Below, in pieces: positions 20,442-30,800 of a stretch of DNA of 64,000 bases. Source of the stretch: Rhodoferax sediminis (GTDB lineage Bacteria; Pseudomonadota; Gammaproteobacteria; Burkholderiales; Burkholderiaceae_C); NCBI RefSeq assembly GCF_006970865.1, contig NZ_CP035503.1, positions 1,005,001 through 1,069,000 of the forward strand, given 5' to 3'. How positions within the stretch are numbered: position 1 is the first letter of the stretch; each line of letters begins with the position of its first letter. The notes under the pieces were generated by a model. That model had not been told where the DNA came from, made no database searches, and saw nothing but the letters and a program-made list of their open reading frames with translations. The position numbers and the translations under genes were made by a program.

Positions 20442-21389
20442 ATGGGCGCAGATTTGACAGATTTGATGAATGTTGAGGCGCTGCCACTGGCGGCGCAGCT
20501 TGAGGCACCCGGGGAAGAGGTGCGCAGCCCTTTTCTGGTCGCGCTGGGCGAGCGCGTGCGCACCTTGCGCTCGCGCCGTGGCATGACGCGCAAGGCCGTG
20601 GCGCGCGCGGCGGACGTGTCGGAGCGGCATCTGGCGAACCTCGAATACGGCACGGGCAACGCCTCCATTCTGGTGTTGCTGCAGGTGTCGCAGGCGCTGC
20701 AGTGTTCGCTGGCAGAGATGCTGGGCGACATCACGACGTCGTCGCCCGAATGGCTGCTGATTCGCGAGCTGCTGGAGCGCCGCAGCGAGGCCGACCTGCG
20801 GCGCGCCCGCATGATGCTGGGCGAATTATTGGGTGCCGGCGGCGACAACGAACCCGCCCGCAAGGCGCGTATTGCGTTGATCGGGCTGCGCGGCGCCGGC
20901 AAGTCCACGCTGGGCCGGCGACTGGCCGACGACCTGGGCTACGCCTTCATCGAGCTGAGTCGCGAGATTGAAAAATTCGCGGGCTGCGGCATCAGCGAAA
21001 TTCACAACCTTTACGGTGCCCATGCGTATCGCCGCTACGAGCGCAGGGCGCTGGAAGAGGCGATCCAGATCTATCCCGAAGTGGTGATTGCCACGCCCGG
21101 CGGCCTGGTGTCGGACGCGGCCAACTTCAACCTGTTGCTCACGCACTGCTACACCGTGTGGCTGCAGGCGGCGCCGGCCGACCACATGGCGCGCGTGGCG
21201 GCGCAGGGCGACCTGCGGCCCATGGCGGCGAGCAGGGAGGCGATGGAAGACCTCAAGCGGATTCTGGTGGGGCGCTCGGCCTTTTATTCCAAGGCAGATC
21301 TGACTTTCAACACCAGCTTGCGTCCGCTGGAGGAGAGTTTCGAGGCACTGCGCACGCAGGTGCGCAGCGGCCTGGCGCTGTCGCCATGA
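20442..21389 (+). CDS. boxR: BoxR-type transcriptional regulator (HTH plus shikimate-kinase-like domain)
   Basis: 315 residues. An XRE-type helix-turn-helix occupies about residues 30-90 (RSRRGMTRKAVARAADVSER and following). From about 140 it is shikimate-kinase-like, with P-loop GLRGAGKST at 148-156 and a LYGAHAYRRYERRALEE segment. In BzdR/BoxR proteins this second domain binds benzoyl-CoA and releases the repressor. It lies between the divergent boxD-bclA unit and boxCBA, and TGCA-type sites flank it on both sides, fitting repression of both promoters. Confidence 0.92.
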   Translation: MGADLTDLMNVEALPLAAQLEAPGEEVRSPFLVALGERVRTLRSRRGMTRKAVARAADVSERHLANLEYGTGNASILVLLQVSQALQCSLAEMLGDITTSSPEWLLIRELLERRSEADLRRARMMLGELLGAGGDNEPARKARIALIGLRGAGKSTLGRRLADDLGYAFIELSREIEKFAGCGISEIHNLYGAHAYRRYERRALEEAIQIYPEVVIATPGGLVSDAANFNLLLTHCYTVWLQAAPADHMARVAAQGDLRPMAASREAMEDLKRILVGRSAFYSKADLTFNTSLRPLEESFEALRTQVRSGLALSP

Positions 21390-21426
21390 CAGCCGGGGGG
21401 CGCAACACAGAAGAATAAATGTAACA

Positions 21427-21440
21427 TGCATGAAAATGCA
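21427..21440. promoter_or_regulatory. Candidate BoxR operator 1 of boxC
   Basis: TGCATGAAAATGCA, a TGCA-N6-TGCA pair ending one base before the -35 box of the boxC promoter. Confidence 0.6.
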
Positions 21441-21441
21441 T

Positions 21442-21470
21442 TTGACATTGAGTTTTATATGAATTATTAT
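21442..21470 (+). promoter_or_regulatory. boxCBA promoter
   Basis: Perfect TTGACA at 21442-21447, 17-base spacer, TATTAT at 21465-21470. It lies about 70 bases before the boxC ATG and between two TGCA-N6-TGCA pairs. Confidence 0.75.
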
Positions 21471-21480
21471 TCATATTCGT

Positions 21481-21494
21481 TGCACCTTGGTGCA
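21481..21494. promoter_or_regulatory. Candidate BoxR operator 2 of boxC
   Basis: TGCACCTTGGTGCA, a second TGCA-N6-TGCA pair and itself a near-perfect palindrome, just downstream of the likely transcription start of boxC. Confidence 0.6.
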
Positions 21495-21537
21495 TTCATC
21501 TGAACTCCCTTCTTCAACGATTCCCGCAGGAGCAAAC

Positions 21538-23196
21538 ATGGCCGACATGACGCCCGTGGTCTACCAGACCACCCCTTCCCAGTACAAACACCTGAAGCTG
21601 AGTTTCGAGGGCCAGGTGGCGACCTTGTCCATCGACATTGCGGAAGACGGCGGCATTCGCCCCGGCTACAAGCTCAAGCTCAATTCCTACGACCTGGGGG
21701 TGGACATCGAGCTGTACGACGCGCTCAACCGCATCCGCTTCGAGCACCCCGAAGTGCGCAGCGTGGTCGTGACCAGCCTGAAGGACCGCATTTTCTGCTC
21801 GGGCGCCAACATCTTCATGCTGGGTCTGTCCAGCCATGCGTGGAAGGTCAACTTCTGCAAGTTCACCAACGAAACCCGCAACGGCATCGAAGACTCCAGC
21901 AAACATTCCGGACTGAAGTTTGTGGCCGCTCTCAATGGCGCCTGCGCCGGTGGTGGCTACGAGTTGGCGCTGGCCTGCGACGACATCGTGCTGGTGGACG
22001 ACCGTTCCTCCACCGTGTCGCTGCCCGAAGTGCCGTTGCTGGGCGTGCTGCCCGGCACCGGCGGCCTGACCCGTGTGACCGACAAGCGCCATGTGCGCCA
22101 CGACCTGGCCGATATTTTCTGCACCACCTCGGAAGGCGTGCGCGGCCAGAAAGCGATTGACTGGCGCCTGGTCGACGCAATTGCCAAGCCGCAGCAGTTT
22201 GCGCAGGTGGTCAGCGAGCGCGCGGCCAAGCTGGCGGCCCAGAGCGACCGCCCGGCCGGCGCCAAGGGCGTGGCATTGACCCCGCTGCAGTGCATCAAAA
22301 CGGCCGATGCCCTGGCCTACAGTTTTGTCGCCGTGGCCATCGACCGTGCCAACCGCACTGCCACCTTCACCGTGAAGGCTCCTGCCGCGGCACAACCCAC
22401 GGACATCGCCGGCATCGAAGCCCTGGGTGCCGCCTGGTGGCCGCTGGAGATGGCGCGCGAACTCGACGACGCCATCCTGCACATGCGCACCAACGAACTC
22501 GACGTCGGCAGCTGGATTCTCAAAACCACGGGCGACGCCAAGGCCGTACTGGCCTGCGATGCGACGATGCTGGCGCACAAGGACTACTGGCTGGTGCGCG
22601 AAACGATTGGTCTGCTGCGCCGCACGCTGGCCCGGCTGGACGTGTCCTCGCGCAGCCTGTTTGCGCTGATCGAGTCCGGCTCCTGCTTCGCCGGCACGCT
22701 GGCCGAGCTGGCCTTTTGCGCCGACCGCACCTACATGCTGACGCTGCCGGACGATGCCGACAAGGCACCGGCACTCGTGCTGAACGAATTCAACTTCGGC
22801 TTTTATCCCATGGTCAACGACCAGTCGCGCCTGGCGCGCCGCTTCTATGAAGAAACGGCGCCGATGGAAGCGGCGCGCGGCGCGGCCGGCAAGGCGCTCG
22901 ACGCCGATGCGGCCGAGGCGCTGGGCCTGGTGACCGCGGCGCTGGACGACATCGACTGGGCCGATGAGATCCGCATGGTGATCGAGTCGCGCGCCGCGAT
23001 GTCGCCCGACGCCCTCACGGGCCTGGAGGCCAACCTGCGCTTTTGCCAGAAGGAAAACATGGCGACCCGCATTTTCGGGCGCCTGACGGCCTGGCAGAAC
23101 TGGATCTTCAACCGCCCGAACGCGGTTGGCGAAAAGGGCGCGCTCAAGGTCTACGGCAAGGGCGAAAAGGCCGCCTTCGACCTGAACCGCGTCTGA
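21538..23196 (+). CDS. boxC: 2,3-epoxybenzoyl-CoA dihydrolase (benzoyl-CoA-dihydrodiol lyase)
   Basis: 552 residues, a duplicated crotonase-fold enzyme that hydrolytically opens the ring of 2,3-epoxybenzoyl-CoA, giving 3,4-dehydroadipyl-CoA semialdehyde and formate. The start is the ATG at 21538 after GCAGGAGCAAAC; an in-frame start at 21487 lacks such a site. Crotonase-like segments include LKDRIFCSGANIFMLGLS and NGACAGGGYELALACDDIV. First gene of boxCBA, behind a strong promoter. The formate it releases gives a biochemical reason for the formate dehydrogenase genes just downstream. Confidence 0.93.
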   Translation: MADMTPVVYQTTPSQYKHLKLSFEGQVATLSIDIAEDGGIRPGYKLKLNSYDLGVDIELYDALNRIRFEHPEVRSVVVTSLKDRIFCSGANIFMLGLSSHAWKVNFCKFTNETRNGIEDSSKHSGLKFVAALNGACAGGGYELALACDDIVLVDDRSSTVSLPEVPLLGVLPGTGGLTRVTDKRHVRHDLADIFCTTSEGVRGQKAIDWRLVDAIAKPQQFAQVVSERAAKLAAQSDRPAGAKGVALTPLQCIKTADALAYSFVAVAIDRANRTATFTVKAPAAAQPTDIAGIEALGAAWWPLEMARELDDAILHMRTNELDVGSWILKTTGDAKAVLACDATMLAHKDYWLVRETIGLLRRTLARLDVSSRSLFALIESGSCFAGTLAELAFCADRTYMLTLPDDADKAPALVLNEFNFGFYPMVNDQSRLARRFYEETAPMEAARGAAGKALDADAAEALGLVTAALDDIDWADEIRMVIESRAAMSPDALTGLEANLRFCQKENMATRIFGRLTAWQNWIFNRPNAVGEKGALKVYGKGEKAAFDLNRV

Positions 23197-23256
23197 CACC
23201 CCGGCCAACTTCATAGAACCCACTTTCACCCACAGACCAACTCCCGGAGATCCGTC

Positions 23257-24684
23257 ATGTCAACGATCAACTACAGCGAAAAAATCCCGAACAACGTCAA
23301 CCTCGGCGAAGACCGCACCCTGCAGCGTGCGCTCGAGCAGTGGCAGCCCAACTTCATCCAGTGGTGGGACGACGTCGGTCCGGACGGCTCGACCAACTTC
23401 GACGTCTACCTGCGCACCGCGGTCAGCGTCGATCCCAACGGCTGGGCCCAGTTCGACCACGTCAAGATGCGCGACTACCGCTGGGGCATCTTCCTGAACC
23501 CGGGCGACGCGGAGCGCAAGGTCCACTTTGGTGACCACGCGGGCGAAAGGGCCTGGCAGGACGTGCCCGGCGAACACCGCGCCAACCTGCGCCGCATCAT
23601 CGTGACGCAGGGCGACACCGAGCCGGCTTCGGTCGAGCAGCAGCGCCACCTGGGTCTGACCTGCCCGAGCCAGTATGACCTGCGCAACCTGTTCCAGGTG
23701 AATGTGGAAGAAGGCCGGCATCTGTGGGCCATGGTCTACCTGCTGCACAAGTACTTCGGCCGCGACGGCCGCGACGAGGCCGATGCGCTGCTGCAGCGCA
23801 CCTCGGGCGATGCCAACAACCCGCGCATCCTGGGGGCCTTCAACGAGCAGACACCCGACTGGCTGGCCTTCTTCATGTTCACCTACTTCACCGACCGCGA
23901 CGGCAAGTTCCAGCTGTCGGCGCTGGCCGAGAGCGCCTTCGACCCGCTGGCGCGCACCACCAAGTTCATGCTGACCGAGGAAGCGCACCACATGTTCGTG
24001 GGCGAGAGCGGCGTCTCGCGCGTGGTGGCCCGTACCGCGCAGGTGATGAATGAGCTCAAGACCGACGACGCGGCCAAAATTCGTGCGGCCGGCGCCATCG
24101 ACCTCGGCACGGTGCAGCGCTACCTGAATTTCCATTACAGCGTGACCATCGACCTGTTCGGTGCCGACCAGTCGAGCAACGCCGCGACCTTCTACAGCTC
24201 GGGACTGAAGGGCCGCTACGAGGAAGGCAAGCGCGGCGACGACCACGTGCTCAAGGGCCAGACCTACAAGGTGCTAGAAGTGCAGAACGGCCAGTTGGTC
24301 GAGAAGGACGTGCCGATGCTGAATGCGCTCAACGAAGTGCTGCGCGACGACTTTATCAAGGACTCGGTGGCCGGTGTCGGCCGCTGGAACAGGGTGCTCG
24401 AAAAGGCCGGCATTCCGACGCGGCTGGCGGTGCCGCACAAGGCCTTCAACCGCCAGATCGGCGCGCTCGCGGGCATCAAGATGTCGCCCGAAGGCCGCGT
24501 GGTGAGCGAGACGGAGTGGGCCGCGAAGAAGAACGAGTGGCTGCCCTCCGCCGACGACTTCGCGTTCGTGGCCTCGCTGATGGGTCGCGTGGTCGATCCC
24601 GGCAAGTTTGCGGGCTGGATCGCGCCGCCGGTGATGGGCATCAACCGCCAGCCGGTAGACTTCGAATACGTCCGCTTCGGCTGA
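23257..24684 (+). CDS. boxB: Benzoyl-CoA 2,3-epoxidase oxygenase subunit
   Basis: 475 residues, class I di-iron oxygenase inserting one oxygen atom into benzoyl-CoA. Di-iron ligand motifs are visible: EEGRH at 151-155 and TEEAHH with Glu241, Glu242, His244 and His245. Receives electrons from BoxA. ATG preceded by CCCGGAGATCCGTC. Between its stop and boxA lies a short CCCCC-TACA-GGGGG hairpin that might tune boxA translation or transcript stability. Confidence 0.95.
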   Translation: MSTINYSEKIPNNVNLGEDRTLQRALEQWQPNFIQWWDDVGPDGSTNFDVYLRTAVSVDPNGWAQFDHVKMRDYRWGIFLNPGDAERKVHFGDHAGERAWQDVPGEHRANLRRIIVTQGDTEPASVEQQRHLGLTCPSQYDLRNLFQVNVEEGRHLWAMVYLLHKYFGRDGRDEADALLQRTSGDANNPRILGAFNEQTPDWLAFFMFTYFTDRDGKFQLSALAESAFDPLARTTKFMLTEEAHHMFVGESGVSRVVARTAQVMNELKTDDAAKIRAAGAIDLGTVQRYLNFHYSVTIDLFGADQSSNAATFYSSGLKGRYEEGKRGDDHVLKGQTYKVLEVQNGQLVEKDVPMLNALNEVLRDDFIKDSVAGVGRWNRVLEKAGIPTRLAVPHKAFNRQIGALAGIKMSPEGRVVSETEWAAKKNEWLPSADDFAFVASLMGRVVDPGKFAGWIAPPVMGINRQPVDFEYVRFG

Positions 24685-24726
24685 TTGATTGCCCCCCTAC
24701 AGGGGGAGGGCTTTAGGAGAAAACAC

Positions 24727-26004
24727 ATGGACATGGCCGTCGACGCGCGTGCGATCAAGCAGCACTTGATCGACCCCGAAATCTGCATCCGCTGCAATAC
24801 CTGCGAATCGGTGTGCCCGACGGGCGCGATCACGCATGATGACCGCAACTATGTCGTGAACGCCGATATCTGCAACCAGTGCATGGCCTGCATCTCGCCG
24901 TGTCCGACCGGCTCGATCGACAACTGGCGCATCATGCCGCTGGCGCGCGCCTATTCGATCGAGGAGCAGCTGACCTGGGACGAGCTGCCGCCCGAGCTCA
25001 CCCCCGAGCAGTTAGCCGCCGAGGGCGTGAGCGCCGTCGACGAGGCGGCGCTGGAGACGCCAGCGGCCCCGGCACTGCCCGCCGCGGTCACCGGCGAGGC
25101 GCCGTTCAACTCGGCCGCGTTCGGCGCCGCGGTGCCGCCCTGGTCGGCGGCGCACGCCTACACCAACCTGTACGGTCCCAAGCAGGCGACCACGGCCACC
25201 GTGGTCGGCAACTTCAACTGCACCGAGGCCGGTTTCGCCAACGAGACCCACCATGTGGTGCTCGACTTCGGCGCCATGCCGTTTCCGGTGCTGGAAGGCC
25301 AGTCGATCGGCGTCGTGCCGCCTGGGGTGGACGCCAAGGGGCGCCCGCACACGGCGCGCCAGTACTCGATCGCGAGCCCGCGCAATGGCGAGCGGCCCGG
25401 CTACAACAACATCTCGCTGACCGTGAAGCGCGTCACCGAAGACCACCAGGGCCGGCCGGTGCGCGGCGTCGCGTCCAACTACATCTGCGACCTCAAGGTC
25501 GGCGACACCGTGCAGGTGATCGGTCCGTTCGGCACCTCGTTCCTGATGCCGAACCACCCGAAGTCGCACATCGTGATGATCTGTACCGGCACCGGCAGTG
25601 CACCGATGCGCGCGATGACCGAGTGGCGGCGACGTCTGCGTGCCTCCGGCAAGTTCGAGGGCGGCAAGCTGATGCTGTTCTTCGGCGCGCGCACGCAGCA
25701 GGAGCTGCCCTACTTCGGCCCGCTGCAGAACCTGCCCAAGGACTTCATCGACATCAACTTCGCGTTCTCGCGCGCGGCCGGCAGCCCCAAGCGCTACGTG
25801 CAGGACCGCATGCGCGAACGCGCGCTTGACCTGGCCGCGCTGCTGCAGGACCCCAACACCTACCTGTACGTCTGCGGGCTCAAGAGCATGGAAGAGGGTG
25901 TGGTGCTGGCGCTGCGTGATGTGGCGCAGGAGGCCGGCCTGTCGTGGGACACCATTGGCGCCGCGCTCAAGCGCGAAGGGCGCCTGCACCTCGAGACATA
26001 TTGA
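24727..26004 (+). CDS. boxA: Benzoyl-CoA 2,3-epoxidase reductase subunit
   Basis: 425 residues. N-terminal ferredoxin domain with two [4Fe-4S] motifs, [14 protein letters not shown] and [14 protein letters not shown], then a ferredoxin-NADP reductase module with FAD motif RQYSIASP and nucleotide motif [10 protein letters not shown]. Transfers electrons from NADPH to BoxB. The ATG at 24727 follows TTTAGGAGAAAACAC; the upstream frame from 24685 has no support. Last gene of boxCBA; 162 bases separate it from the formate dehydrogenase genes. Confidence 0.93.
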   Translation: MDMAVDARAIKQHLIDPEICIRCNTCESVCPTGAITHDDRNYVVNADICNQCMACISPCPTGSIDNWRIMPLARAYSIEEQLTWDELPPELTPEQLAAEGVSAVDEAALETPAAPALPAAVTGEAPFNSAAFGAAVPPWSAAHAYTNLYGPKQATTATVVGNFNCTEAGFANETHHVVLDFGAMPFPVLEGQSIGVVPPGVDAKGRPHTARQYSIASPRNGERPGYNNISLTVKRVTEDHQGRPVRGVASNYICDLKVGDTVQVIGPFGTSFLMPNHPKSHIVMICTGTGSAPMRAMTEWRRRLRASGKFEGGKLMLFFGARTQQELPYFGPLQNLPKDFIDINFAFSRAAGSPKRYVQDRMRERALDLAALLQDPNTYLYVCGLKSMEEGVVLALRDVAQEAGLSWDTIGAALKREGRLHLETY

Positions 26005-26166
26005 ACCACTATGCTTGCTGCTGCGGCCCGGCCCTTCACTGCGTCCGCGAGCCGCGGGCGCCGCGTAAAGCTCATCGAATTCTTCCCGGGCCGCTGAGTC
26101 TGCGCTGCGGTGCGTCCCGTAGCAGAATCGGGGATTCGTGGCACTGAAAGGGCAGGGGGAGCGTCA

Positions 26167-27891
26167 ATGAATCATCAGGGTGACAACAGCGAGGTCGCGG
26201 TGCTGGCCTCCGCCGACGAATTGCGCGCGAGCATCCGCCGCCGTGGCAAGCTCAAGGGCCGGCAGGCCGACGGGGGCGCCGTGGCCGAGGTGCGTACCCT
26301 GGTCGGACCCGCGCCACATTCGCGCGACCTGCTGATCGAGCACCTGCACCGGATCAACGACGCGTTCCGCGGTCTGCATGAGCGCCATCTGGTGGCGCTG
26401 GCGCGCGAGATGAACCTGCCGATGGCCGAGGTCTACGAGGTCGCCAGCTTCTACCATCACTTCGAGGTCTTGAAGGACGACACGCAGCCGGCGCTGCTCA
26501 CGGTGCGCGTCTGCGACAGCCTGAGCTGCCAGCTCGCCGGCGCCGCCAATCTGCTGGAAAAACTGCCAGCGCTGCTGGGCCCGGGCGTGCGCGTGATTCC
26601 CGCGCCGTGCATCGGTCGCTGCGAACAGGCGCCGGCCGTGGCTGTGGGGCAGCACGCGCTCGCCAACGCCAGCGCTGATGCTGTGGTTGAGGCATCAAAT
26701 CAGGCTCTAGCCCATACTGTATCTACATCATCAGCTATTGACTTTGTAGCATACGATGACTACCGCGCGCAGGGCGGCTATCGGCTCGCCGCAGCGCTGG
26801 CCGGCGGCCAGCGGGACGCCGACGCGGTCATCACGGCGCTGGAAGATGCGGGCCTGCGCGGCCTGGGCGGCGCGGGATTTCCGGCCGGGCGCAAGTGGCG
26901 CATCGTGCGCGAGCAGCCCGCGCCGCGCCTGATGGCTGTCAACATCGACGAGGGCGAGCCCGGCACCTTCAAGGACCGCGTTTACCTGGAGCGCGATCCG
27001 CACCGTTTTCTGGAAGGCCTGTTGATCGCCGCGCAAGTCGTCGGCATCGAGACCTGCTACATCTATCTGCGCGACGAATATCACGACGCGCGCCGCATGC
27101 TGGCCGCCGAGATTGCCAAGCTACAGGCGAATCCGCCCTGCGCCTTGCCGCGCATCGAGCTGCGGCGCGGCGCGGGCGCCTACATCTGCGGCGAGGAGTC
27201 GGCCATGCTCGAGAGCATCGAGGGCAAACGCGGCGAGCCACGCATGCGCCCGCCTTACATCGCGCAGGTCGGACTGTTCGGCCGCCCGACGCTGGAGCAC
27301 AACTTCGAGACCCTGTACTGGGTGCGCGACATTGTCGAAGAAGGGCCCCAGTGGTTCAGCGGCTTCGGGCGCCACGGCCGCAAGGGACTGCGCTCCTTCA
27401 GCGTAAGCGGGCGGGTCAAGCAGCCCGGCGTCAAGCTGGCACCGGCCGGCATCACGGTGCAGGAGCTGATCGACGAATACTGCGGCGGCATGGCGGACGG
27501 GCACCAGCTGTACGCCTACCTGCCCGGCGGCGCTTCGGGCGGCATCCTGCCGGCGCGGCTGAACCAGATTCCGCTGGACTTCGACACCCTGCAGCCCTAC
27601 GACTGCTTCATCGGCTCGGCCGCCATTATCATTTTGAGCCAGCACGACCGCGCGCGCGACGCCGCACTCAGCATGATGCGGTTTTTCGCCGACGAGAGCT
27701 GTGGCCAGTGCACGCCGTGCCGCGTCGGCACGGTCAAGGCCGCGCAGCTGATGCAGGCCCCGGTGTGGGACACGGACACGCTGGAAGACCTGAGCCAGGT
27801 CATGGTCGATGCCTCGATCTGCGGGCTGGGGCAGGCGGCGCCGAATCCGGTCCGCTGCGTGCAGAAATATTTTCCCGAGGAGATTGCATGA
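26167..27891 (+). CDS. NAD-linked formate dehydrogenase beta subunit, NuoE-NuoF fusion
   Basis: 574 residues. Residues about 25-170 are NuoE-like, with [2Fe-2S] ligands Cys116, Cys121, Cys148 and Cys152. From about 200 it is NuoF-like: NADH/FMN motif RGLGGAGFPAGRKW, ICGEESAMLESIEGKRGEPR, and C-terminal [4Fe-4S] motif SCGQCTPC with a further Cys. Fusion and length match the beta subunit of the two-subunit FDH1 of Methylobacterium (572 residues). The linker is encoded by a dispersed repeat. It moves electrons from formate to NAD in the cytoplasm. ATG preceded by GGGGGAGCGTCA; its 3' end overlaps the alpha gene (ATGA). Confidence 0.9.
   Translation: MNHQGDNSEVAVLASADELRASIRRRGKLKGRQADGGAVAEVRTLVGPAPHSRDLLIEHLHRINDAFRGLHERHLVALAREMNLPMAEVYEVASFYHHFEVLKDDTQPALLTVRVCDSLSCQLAGAANLLEKLPALLGPGVRVIPAPCIGRCEQAPAVAVGQHALANASADAVVEASNQALAHTVSTSSAIDFVAYDDYRAQGGYRLAAALAGGQRDADAVITALEDAGLRGLGGAGFPAGRKWRIVREQPAPRLMAVNIDEGEPGTFKDRVYLERDPHRFLEGLLIAAQVVGIETCYIYLRDEYHDARRMLAAEIAKLQANPPCALPRIELRRGAGAYICGEESAMLESIEGKRGEPRMRPPYIAQVGLFGRPTLEHNFETLYWVRDIVEEGPQWFSGFGRHGRKGLRSFSVSGRVKQPGVKLAPAGITVQELIDEYCGGMADGHQLYAYLPGGASGGILPARLNQIPLDFDTLQPYDCFIGSAAIIILSQHDRARDAALSMMRFFADESCGQCTPCRVGTVKAAQLMQAPVWDTDTLEDLSQVMVDASICGLGQAAPNPVRCVQKYFPEEIA
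26686..26752 (-). repeat. Dispersed ~65-bp repeat, long copy B, inside a gene
   Basis: In reverse orientation it reads ATGCTACAAAGTCAATAGC, then TATGGGCTAGAGCCTG, then ATTTGATGCC. It aligns over its whole length with copies at 1960, 16961, 47775 and 63037. It is translated without a stop and forms roughly residues 174-195, the linker between NuoE-like and NuoF-like domains. Confidence 0.75.
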
Positions 27892-30800
27892 GCCCGGTCG
27901 CCCAGGTTGCCGTGGCCGTTCAGGCCCACCAGTCCACGCCGCGCACTGTCGACTTTGTGCTGGACGGCCGGCCCGTCACCGCGTTCGAGGGCGAGTCCAT
28001 CCTCCAGGCCGCCGAACGCCACGGCGTCGAGATCCCGCGTCTGTGCTATTCGACCGGCCTGCGCGCCGACGGCAACTGCCGCGCCTGCGTCGTCGAGATC
28101 CAGGGCGAGCGCACGCTGGCCCCGAGCTGCTGCCGCAGCGTCACTGCGGGCATGGACGTCAAGGCCGTCAGCGAACGCGCCCTCAAGAGCCAGAAGATGG
28201 TGCTGGAGATGCTGCTGTCCGACATGCCGGAGCAGGGCTACAAGTGGAATGACAGCGTTCGCCCCGAGACGGTCGCAGGCGTCGAGCAGGCTTCAGCAGA
28301 ACATGACACGGTGGGCCAGCATGGCGAACTCAGCCAGTGGGCTGCGCAGATGAACGTGACGGTGCGCCCCGCATTGAAGGCGCTGCGCCGCTCGCAGCCC
28401 GCCGCCGATATGTCGCACCCCGCCATGGCCGTCAACCTAGATACCTGTATCCAGTGCACGCGCTGCGTGCGCGCCTGCCGTGAGGTACAGGTCAACGACG
28501 TGATCGGCTACGCGCTGCGCGGCTCGCAAAGCCAGATCGTGTTCGATCTGGGCGACCCGATGGGCGACAGCACCTGTGTCGGGTGCGGCGAATGCGTGCA
28601 GGCGTGCCCGACCGGGGCCCTTAGCCCGAAGACGCAGATTGGCTCGCAGGCGGTGGACAAAAAGGTCGACTCGGTCTGCCCGTTCTGCGGCGTCGGCTGC
28701 CTGCTGACCTACAACGTCAAGGACAACACCATCGTCAGCGTGGACGGGCGCGATGGCCCGGCGAACCACGGCCGCCTGTGCGTCAAGGGCCGCTTCGGCT
28801 TCGATTACGCGCACCATGAGCAGCGCCTGACCACGCCGCTGATCCGCAAGCCCGGCGTGCCCAAGGACCCGGCCGCGCTGACCGGCCGCTCCGGCGACTG
28901 GCGCGCCGTATTCCGCGAAGCGACCTGGGACGAAGCCCTGACCCTGGCGGCCGGCAAGCTCAAGGACCTGCGCGACGGTCATGGCAAGAAGGCGCTGGCC
29001 GGCTTCGGCTCGGCCAAGGGCAGCAATGAGGAGGCGTATCTGTTCCAGAAGCTGGTGCGCACCGGCTTTGGCAGCAACAACGTGGACCACTGCACGCGCC
29101 TGTGCCACGCCTCCAGCGTCGCGGCCCTGCTCGAAGGAGTCGGTTCCGGCGCGGTCAGCAATCAGGTCAGCGATGTGGCCCTTGCCGGGCTGATTCTGGT
29201 GATCGGCTCGAATCCGACGGCCAACCATCCGGTGGCGGCCACCTGGATGAAGAACGCGGCCAAGAACGGCACCAAAATCGTGCTGGCGGACCCGCGCGTC
29301 ACCGACCTCGGCAAGCATGCCTGGCGCACCCTGCAGTTCAAGGCCGACACCGACGTGGCGATGCTCAACGCGCTGATCCACACGGTGATCGAGGAGGGGC
29401 TGGTGGACGAGGAGTTCATCCGCACGCGCGCCAGCAATTTCGAGGCTTTGCGGGATAACGTCAAGGGCTACAGCCCGGAGGCGATGGCGCCGATCTGCGG
29501 CATTCCGGCGCAGACCCTGCGCGAGGTCGCGCGCGAATATGCGAGGCCGAGTGGCACCAGGAAGGGCGCCATGATCCTGTGGGGCATGGGCATCAGCCAG
29601 CACGTGCACGGCACCGACAACGCGCGCTGCCTGATCGCCCTGGCCAGCGTCACCGGCCAGATTGGCAAGCCCGGCACGGGCCTGCATCCGCTGCGCGGCC
29701 AGAACAACGTGCAGGGCGCCAGCGACGCGGGCCTGATCCCGATGATGTTCCCCAACTACCAGCTGGTTTCCGACCGGGCGGCGCACCAGTGGTTCGAAAA
29801 CTTCTGGGGCCAGCCGCTCGACGACCAGCCCGGCTATACGGTGGTGGAAATCATGCACAAGGTGCTGGCCCCCGAGAGCGATCCGCACAAGATTCGCGGC
29901 ATGTACATCATGGGTGAGAACCCCGCCATGAGCGACCCGGACCTGAACCACGCGCGCCATGCGCTGGCCAGTCTTGAGCATCTGGTGGTGCAGGACATTT
30001 TCATGACCGAGACAGCCTGGCTGGCCGATGTGGTGCTGCCTGCCACCGCCTGGCCCGAGAAGACCGGCACCGTCAGCAACACTGACCGCATGGTGCAGCT
30101 CGGCCGCCAGGCGATCGAGCCGCCGGGTGACGCCAGGCCCGACCTGTGGATCATCCAGCAGATCGCCAACCGCATGGGGCTGAACTGGAACTACGTTGAC
30201 GCCGGGCCGCCCCCAGGCGCCGTGGCCCCCTCGGGGGGCAGCGCAGCACACGCAGTGGCAAGCGTGGGGGCATCAAGCTCTGGCGAGCACAGCGGCGTAG
30301 CGGCGGTCTATGAAGAAATGCGCCAGGCCATGCATGCGGCAATCAGCGGCATCACCTGGGAGCGGCTGCAGCGCGAGTCGAGCGTGACCTACCCGTGCCA
30401 GGGCGCCGACGACCCGGGCCAGCCCACGGTGTTCATCGACCGCTTCGACACACCCGATGGCCGGGTCAAGCTGGTGCCCGCCGACATCATCCCGGCCAAC
30501 GAGCGGCCCGATGCCGACTACCCGTTTGTGCTGATCACCGGCCGGCAGCTGGAGCACTGGCACACCGGCAGCATGACGCGCCGCGCCAGCGTGCTGGACG
30601 CGATCGAGCCGATGGCGACCGCCTCGATGTGCGGCGCCGACCTGACGGCGCTCCGCCTGCAGGCGGGGGACGTGATCACTGTCCAGTCGCGGCGCGGCGC
30701 GGTGGCCCTGCATGTGCGGCGCGACGACGGCACGCCCCAGGGTGCCGTGTTCATTCCATTCGCCTACTACGAGGCGGCGGCCAACCTCATGACCAACGCG

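Noticed and set aside
26130..26166. Sigma-54 promoter before the formate dehydrogenase genes (TGGCAC)
   Set aside because: The required TTGC half at the right spacing is absent.
26895..27887. Upstream extension of the formate dehydrogenase alpha gene
   Set aside because: The frame is open upstream through the beta gene but is Arg/Ala-rich shadow sequence; the ATGA overlap at 27888 and the NuoG-like N-terminus fix the start.
29091..29108. Selenocysteine-type formate dehydrogenase
   Set aside because: Metal-ligand codons are TGC (Cys406 here and Cys207 in the periplasmic enzyme), with no in-frame TGA.
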